Assembly: GCA_947478535.1 (NCBI GenBank)
Contig: CANJXD010000281.1
Span: 1-7,457, forward strand
Reading direction: 5' to 3'
Origin: Acetobacteraceae bacterium
GTDB lineage: Bacteria; Pseudomonadota; Alphaproteobacteria; Acetobacterales; Acetobacteraceae
Length of the DNA stretch: 7,457 nt
Of the stretch, positions 4,129 to 7,457 are shown piece after piece; position 1 is the stretch's first letter, and each line of letters starts with the position of its first letter. Position numbers and translations under genes: made by a program. Under the pieces are notes generated by a model. That model ran no database searches. It was not told the origin of the DNA and was given only the letters and a program-made list of their open reading frames with translations.

Positions 4129-5091
4129 ATGGAAATGATCTTCGACCCGTCCCGCCAGCCAGCCCCAGGGGGTGCCTCGGGGGGTGCCCCAGGGGGTGTC
4201 GCTGACCCGGTGAAGGATGGCGACCAGCGCACCTTCATGGCCGATGTCGTCGAGGCAAGCCGCCAGACGCCGGTGCTGGTGGATTTCTGGGCGACCTGGT
4301 GCGGCCCTTGCAAGCAGCTGACGCCGACGCTCGAGAAGGTGGTTCGCGCGGCGCAGGGCCGGGTGAAGCTGGTCAAGATCGACATCGACAAGAACCGCGA
4401 GCTCGTCCAGCAACTGGCGCAGATGGGCCTGCCGCTGCAATCCGTGCCGACTGTCGTCGGCTTCGTGCAGGGCCAGATCGCCGATCTGTTCCAGGGCGCG
4501 CTGCCGGAAGGCGAGGTCAAGAAGTTCATCGAGGCACTGCTCAAGATGGCTGGCGGCCAGCTGCCGGCGGCCGACCTGCTGGCGGAGGCGAAGGCCGCGG
4601 TCGAAGCCGGGGACCATGCCGGCGCCGCGGAAATCTTCGGCGCCCTGATGGAAGCAGAGCCCGAGAACCCCGAGGCGATCGCCGGCCTCGCCCGCATGCT
4701 CATGGCCCTCGGTGAGGAGGAGCAGGCGCAGGAGTTGATCAACGAGGCCCCAGCCAAGGTTGTTGATCACGCGGAGATCGCCTCCGTCCGCGCCCAGCTT
4801 CAACTTGCGGTGGAAGGGCGCCTGGCGCGGGAAAAGCTTGGGGAATTCGAGCGGCGCCTGGCGGCGGACCCGAATGACCACGCGGCGCGGATCGACCTGG
4901 CCGTCGCGCTGAACGCGATGGAGAACCGCGCCGGCGCCGTCGATGCGCTGATCGATGCGATCAAGCGCGACCGGGCCTGGAACGAGGAGGCGGCGCGCAA
5001 GCAACTGCTCAAGTTCTTCGAGGCATGGGGATTCGATGACCCCTCGACCCTTGCGGGACGGCGGAAGCTCTCCACTCTGCTGTTTCGCTGA
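4129..5091 (+). CDS. cnoX: CnoX-type chaperone-thioredoxin (thioredoxin domain plus TPR repeats)
   Basis: The 320-residue protein has an N-terminal thioredoxin domain with VLVDFWATWCGPCKQL, active-site cysteines Cys58 and Cys61, and the cis-proline segment SVPTVVGF. A long alpha-helical C-terminal half (from about residue 155) has TPR-like helices such as AGAAEIFGALMEAEPENPEAI. This is the CnoX (YbbN) layout: a chaperone that holds and redox-protects unfolded proteins and passes them to GroEL/DnaK. Escherichia coli CnoX lacks the first active-site cysteine; the CGPC here implies thiol-reducing activity, as described for Caulobacter. The start at 4129 is preferred because GAGGG (4115-4119) is nine bases upstream; ATGs at 4120 and 4135 are alternatives. 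The N-terminal linker carries three PGGA-like tandem repeats. Neighbouring LON-domain and Trm112-like genes follow on the same strand. Confidence 0.9.
   Translation: MEMIFDPSRQPAPGGASGGAPGGVADPVKDGDQRTFMADVVEASRQTPVLVDFWATWCGPCKQLTPTLEKVVRAAQGRVKLVKIDIDKNRELVQQLAQMGLPLQSVPTVVGFVQGQIADLFQGALPEGEVKKFIEALLKMAGGQLPAADLLAEAKAAVEAGDHAGAAEIFGALMEAEPENPEAIAGLARMLMALGEEEQAQELINEAPAKVVDHAEIASVRAQLQLAVEGRLAREKLGEFERRLAADPNDHAARIDLAVALNAMENRAGAVDALIDAIKRDRAWNEEAARKQLLKFFEAWGFDDPSTLAGRRKLSTLLFR
4165..4200 (+). repeat. Three tandem 12-bp repeats in the cnoX N-terminal linker
   Basis: Units at 4165-4176, 4177-4188 and 4189-4200 differ at a few bases and encode PGGA, SGGA and PGGV in frame. They lie in a flexible, glycine-rich stretch before the thioredoxin domain, where copy-number change would do little harm. 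Confidence 0.8.
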
Positions 5092-5099
5092 TCCCGCCA

Positions 5100-5123
5100 G
5101 GCGCCCCCAAACCCGGGTGCGCC
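5100..5123 (+). terminator. Hairpin after cnoX
   Basis: GGCGCCCCC (5100-5108) and GGGTGCGCC (5115-5123) form a nine-position stem with one mismatch, starting nine bases after the cnoX stop. There is no U-tract, so it may be a weak or Rho-aided terminator or an mRNA-stabilising structure. Two copies of CCAGGAGGCC follow at 5127-5136 and 5141-5150. Confidence 0.3.
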
Positions 5124-5195
5124 CCGCCAGGAGGCCCCCACCAGGAGGCCAAGCATGCCGGAACGTGTGAGCGTGGCCGGCTGAGAACGGGACCC

Positions 5196-5873
5196 ATGCC
5201 AGCCTTTCATCCGGCCCCAGCCTTTCATCCGGCCTATGAGGCGCTACCGGCGGAGATCCCGATCTTTCCGCTGTCGGGCGTGCTTCTGCTGCCGGAGGGG
5301 AAGCTGCCGCTCAACATCTTCGAGCCTCGCTACCTCGCGATGGTGGAGGACAGCCTGGCGGCGGGGCGGATGCTTGGCATGGTGCAGCCGGACCCGAAGC
5401 TGCCGCGGACCGAGATCGGCAGCCAGATCTACCGCATCGGCTGCCTCGGCCGGCTGTCCTCCTTCTCCGAGACGGAGGATGGCCGCTACCTCGTCACGCT
5501 GACGGGCTTGATCCGCTTCCGGGTGACGGAGGAGGTGGCGCTGCGCCGCGACTACCGGCGCGCGGCGGTGGAGTATGGCGACTATGCCTCCGACCTCGCG
5601 ATCGAAGGCCCGGCGCCGCAGATCGACCGGGCTGCCCTTCTCGGCGCGCTCCGCCCTTATTTCAAGGCGCGGGGGATCGAGGCGAACTGGGATGCGGTGG
5701 AGCAGACAGCGGACGCGATGCTGGTGACCACACTCTGCATGGTCTGCCCCTTCGAAGCGTCAGAGAAGCAGGCGCTGCTGGAAGCCCGCGGGGCGGCGGA
5801 GCGGGCGGCGATGCTGGTGGCGCTGATGGAAATGGGCAGCCATGCCATGGTGCCGGGGCAGAAGCCGAGTTGA
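5196..5873 (+). CDS. Stand-alone LON substrate-binding domain protein
   Basis: The 225-residue protein is an ATP-dependent protease LON N-terminal (substrate-binding) domain without the AAA+ or peptidase parts. The hallmark is IPIFPLSGVLLLPEGKLPLN followed by IFEPRY (residues 21-46). Then come GMVQPDP, a GxxGRLSSFSETEDGRYLVTL strand pair, LTGLIRFRV, and a helical C-terminus with VCPFEASEKQALLEA. Such proteins are widespread in proteobacteria and thought to bind unfolded proteins or partners, but their exact task is not known. It follows cnoX by about 100 bases, a pairing common in alphaproteobacteria and in keeping with protein quality control. The ribosome binding site is weak (GAGAACGGGA). 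The N-terminus carries an exact duplication encoding PAFHPA twice, which lies before the conserved domain. Confidence 0.92.
   Translation: MPAFHPAPAFHPAYEALPAEIPIFPLSGVLLLPEGKLPLNIFEPRYLAMVEDSLAAGRMLGMVQPDPKLPRTEIGSQIYRIGCLGRLSSFSETEDGRYLVTLTGLIRFRVTEEVALRRDYRRAAVEYGDYASDLAIEGPAPQIDRAALLGALRPYFKARGIEANWDAVEQTADAMLVTTLCMVCPFEASEKQALLEARGAAERAAMLVALMEMGSHAMVPGQKPS
5199..5234 (+). repeat. Exact 18-bp tandem duplication at the LON-domain gene start
   Basis: The 18 bases at 5199-5216 are repeated without change at 5217-5234, immediately after the ATG. In frame they encode PAFHPA twice. A perfect duplication implies a recent slippage event, or possibly an error in the source assembly. Confidence 0.9.
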
Positions 5874-5942
5874 GGCGCGTCCCGGCGTGACGCGGCGGGC
5901 GGGCTGGGCTAATTCCCCGGCGGATTGCAGAGGAGCGGCATG

Positions 5943-6137
5943 ATGACTGGTACGGAGACGACCGCCGGCGCGGTGGACCCGCGGCTGCTGGAAATCCTGG
6001 TCTGCCCGGTGACCAAGGGGCCACTGCGCTATGACCGGGAAGCCGGGGAACTGGTGAGCGAGAAGGGCGGGCTGGCCTATCCGATCCGGGACGGCATTCC
6101 GATCATGCTGCCGGATGAGGCGCGGAAGCTGGCCTGA
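5943..6137 (+). CDS. Trm112/YcaR family small protein
   Basis: This 64-residue protein matches the bacterial Trm112-like (UPF0434/DUF343) family: [20 protein letters not shown], then [20 protein letters not shown]. The eukaryotic and archaeal relatives activate methyltransferases; the bacterial role is not settled. The usual CPxC zinc half-site is CPVT here, with no second cysteine, so zinc binding is unlikely. From memory this Thr form is common in alphaproteobacteria, so it is not necessarily a defect. GAGGAG at 5930-5935 is seven bases before ATG 5943 and four before ATG 5940, so 5943 is slightly preferred. It sits 69 bases after the LON-domain gene and 20 bases before the DUF971 gene, probably in one transcript. 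Confidence 0.9.
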   Translation: MTGTETTAGAVDPRLLEILVCPVTKGPLRYDREAGELVSEKGGLAYPIRDGIPIMLPDEARKLA

Positions 6138-6157
6138 AACGGGGCCCGACCCATCGC

Positions 6158-6526
6158 ATGGCGACGCTGACGGAAATCCGGCTGAACCGGGCCGAAAAGC
6201 GGCTCGACCTCGCCTGGGATGATGGCGTGGGCTTCGCGCTGCCCGCGGAATACCTGCGTGTCGAGAGCCCATCTGCCGAGGTGCAGGGACATGGGCCAGG
6301 GCAGCGGGTGATCGTGCCCGGCCGCCGGCATGTCGGCATCATGCGGCTGGAGCCGGTCGGGCATTATGGGGTGCGGATCGTCTTCGACGACCTGCATGAC
6401 AGTGGCATCTTTTCCTGGGCGTTCCTGCGCCGGCTGGGCGAGGAACAGGCGGAACGCTGGGCGGCGTATGAACAGGCGCTCGCCGCGAAGGGGCTGAGCC
6501 GGGACCCGCCGGCCCGCCGGGTCTGA
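6158..6526 (+). CDS. DUF971 (GBBH-like N-terminal) domain protein
   Basis: The 122-residue product is a single DUF971 domain, the fold also found at the N-terminus of gamma-butyrobetaine hydroxylase. Motifs are TEIRLNRAEKRLDLAWDDG (4-22), FALPAEYLRVESPSAEVQGH (26-45), a GHYGVRIVFDDLHDSGIFSW segment and LRRLGEE. The second-to-last matches the family's usual 'F.DGH..GIY.W' signature, with LHDSGIF here. In other bacteria this domain can be fused or adjacent to Mrp/ApbC-type Fe-S carriers, so a role in Fe-S or metal handling has been proposed; nothing in this window tests that. It lies 20 bases after the Trm112-like gene and ends before a hairpin shared with the convergent gene. Confidence 0.9.
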   Translation: MATLTEIRLNRAEKRLDLAWDDGVGFALPAEYLRVESPSAEVQGHGPGQRVIVPGRRHVGIMRLEPVGHYGVRIVFDDLHDSGIFSWAFLRRLGEEQAERWAAYEQALAAKGLSRDPPARRV

Positions 6527-6531
6527 CCCGC

Positions 6532-6547
6532 CCGCCCGTAGGGGCGG
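6532..6547. terminator. Hairpin between convergent genes
   Basis: CCGCCC (6532-6537) and GGGCGG (6542-6547) form a perfect six-pair stem with loop GTAG, in the 42-base gap between the DUF971 stop and the stop of the minus-strand gene. Position suits a shared terminator, but neither side has a U-tract. Confidence 0.4.
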
Positions 6548-6568
6548 AACGGGGTTGGTCTCGCGCCG

Positions 6569-6964
6569 CTACTTCATTGGCGCTGGCGCGATCCGCGCGC
6601 CGGTGCCGGCGCCACCGCTGCGGTAGGCTTCGCGCAGGCGGGTGACCCAGGGGTCCACATCCTCGAACCGGTCACCGGCGCCGGTGATGGTGAGGACGCC
6701 GCGTTCGGGGATGCAATACAGCACATAGAGCTGGTCCTGCTGGGCGTTTTCCGCCCAGACGGCGGAGGTGGTGGGGTTCATCAGCCGCAGGCCGACCATC
6801 TGCACCGCAGCGGTGGCGCGCGCCATGCAGGTGCCGAGCGCCGTGCCATTGGGCAGGAATTCATGGCCGAGCGAGAGCCCTGCCGCCACGGCCGGGGCAC
6901 AAAACACCGGGCTGGCGAGAAGCAAGGGCAGCAGCAGGGTGGGCAGGGTGCGGCGGCGCATCAT
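6569..6964 (-). CDS. Exported protein of unknown function with signal peptide
   Basis: The 131-residue product starts MMRRRTLPTLLLPLLLASPV, a clear Sec signal peptide (basic start, leucine-rich core) with a likely AVAA-G cleavage site near residue 28. The mature part is small, with a conserved-looking stretch LPNGTALGTCMARATAAVQM and later LYVLYCIPERGVLTITG. Its two cysteines could form a disulfide in the periplasm. No enzyme motif is evident and I do not recognise the family. The start at 6964 is chosen because GGAG lies five bases upstream and it places the signal peptide at the N-terminus; a longer frame to 7036 would bury it. It is convergent with the DUF971 gene and points the same way as the next minus-strand gene. 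Confidence 0.75.
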   Translation of the reverse strand: MMRRRTLPTLLLPLLLASPVFCAPAVAAGLSLGHEFLPNGTALGTCMARATAAVQMVGLRLMNPTTSAVWAENAQQDQLYVLYCIPERGVLTITGAGDRFEDVDPWVTRLREAYRSGGAGTGARIAPAPMK

Positions 6965-7228
6965 CGTGGCTCCGGCGCCGCAATCCCGGCGCTTGGTGAG
7001 GCGTGAGTATGGACCCCGGCACCGGTCCCCAGGCAAGCCCGCCCACTTCCTGAGTGAGCGTAGCGACCTCAGGTGTTCCAGGAGCGATTCCGAGGGGGTG
7101 TTCGGACAGGTTCCAGGCCCTGAGGGCCACGGTGCAGCGGTTCAAGGCGCAATCTGGAACATCACGGAAACGCGCGTGGGTGCCAGCAAAAAGCCGCTGG
7201 ACCCCCCCTCCCATCGCCGCCAGGCCGT
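6965..7228. other. Intergenic region between two minus-strand genes
   Basis: About 264 bases without a convincing gene. It holds a small inverted repeat (CCTGAG 7049-7054, CTCAGG 7068-7073) and the hairpin at 7178-7204. It should include the promoter of the exported-protein gene, but no clear -35/-10 pair is visible. Frames on the plus strand through it are Arg/Ser-rich and look non-coding. Confidence 0.5.
7178..7204 (-). terminator. Hairpin downstream of the partial minus-strand gene
   Basis: GGGT (7178-7181) and CCAGC (7183-7187) pair with ACCC (7201-7204) and GCTGG (7196-7200), giving nine pairs with one bulged base. It lies about 25 bases past the stop at 7229, where a terminator would be expected. 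On the minus strand the T-run is in the loop, not after the stem, so this is tentative. Confidence 0.35.
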
Positions 7229-7457
7229 TCAGCGCCAGACGAAATCATTCACCGAGCAGGTCTCCACCCGGCGGCGTTCATTGGAGCGGCCATCGGTGAA
7301 GACGATCCGCATATCCACCGTGCAGACGCCCCCGGCGGGCAGGCTGATGGACAGGCGCTGACCGGGTTGCAGCACGTTCTGGCCCAACCGGTCGGCGCCC
7401 CAGTTGCCGTCGGTGGACAGCGAGACATAGACCTCCCGGATCGTCAGGCCGGTGCCG
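7229..7457 (-). CDS. C-terminal part of a predicted envelope/secreted protein (partial)
   Basis: On the minus strand a frame enters from the window edge and ends at TGA (7229-7231). Its 75 visible residues begin GTGLTIREVYVSLSTDGNWG and end RVETCSVNDFVWR. The pattern of a 'TG..I..VYVS' strand, 'WG.DRLG', 'L.PG', a GGVCTVDMRIVFTDGR segment and a final cysteine strand resembles a small beta-rich domain found in many secreted or periplasmic alphaproteobacterial proteins of unknown function. The two cysteines may form a disulfide. The start and any signal peptide lie outside the window. Codon use is strongly GC-biased, as in the neighbouring genes. Coding status is confident; function is not. Confidence 0.8.
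   Translation of the reverse strand, partial: GTGLTIREVYVSLSTDGNWGADRLGQNVLQPGQRLSISLPAGGVCTVDMRIVFTDGRSNERRRVETCSVNDFVWR

Noticed and set aside
3634..5004. A 456-codon open frame on the minus strand
   Set aside because: It lies antisense to the deacylase and CnoX genes, both of which have clear family motifs. Its peptide is Arg/His/Leu-rich as expected from the reverse of GC-rich coding DNA.
6768..7361. A 197-codon plus-strand frame near the right end
   Set aside because: It is antisense to the signal-peptide gene and the partial gene at the edge, and its composition is Arg/Ser/Pro-rich without motifs.

Overview
The window is GC-rich DNA with strong G/C third-position bias. It looks like the chromosome of an alphaproteobacterium, most likely a Roseomonas-type member of the Acetobacteraceae. 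Supporting this are a Lys45 prolyl-tRNA-editing protein of the alphaproteobacterial ProXp-ala type, a CnoX-type thioredoxin with an intact CGPC, and a thioredoxin/LON-domain/Trm112-like/DUF971 gene run of the kind found in this class. The genus is an inference.

A tRNA-Gly(GCC) gene on the minus strand (3353-3427) divides the window. To its right are housekeeping genes on the plus strand: a trans-editing deacylase (3539-4045), a CnoX-like chaperone-thioredoxin (4129-5091), a stand-alone LON substrate-binding domain protein (5196-5873), a Trm112-like protein (5943-6137) and a DUF971 protein (6158-6526). These are followed by two minus-strand genes for exported or envelope proteins (6569-6964, and 7229 to the window edge). 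The common theme of the plus-strand block is translation fidelity and protein or Fe-S homeostasis.

To the left, on the 3' side of the tRNA where integrating elements insert, lies an accessory region. It holds the C-terminal remnant of a type I restriction specificity subunit (HsdS). Two further genes are each coupled to the gene before by ATGA stop/start overlaps: a DUF3800 protein with an RNase H-like signature and a small protein resembling BECR-fold (RelE/barnase-like) RNases. A third start with a strong ribosome binding site (1485) opens a frame that soon loses protein-like character, so the cassette seems cut off there. A DUF429 putative nuclease follows (1731-2579).

The unusual part is the non-coding stretch 2580-3352. 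It carries two diverged direct copies of a block of about 330 bp, offset by 390-392 bp. The right copy runs into the 3' half of the intact tRNA-Gly. The left copy ends in a degenerate version of the same tRNA half. Inside each copy a decamer close to GCTTGRGGGT recurs in both orientations, and a hairpin and a terminator-like motif are kept. The layout suggests successive insertions of related tRNA-targeting elements, with the decamers as candidate integrase arm-type sites. No integrase gene is visible in the window, so this stays a hypothesis.
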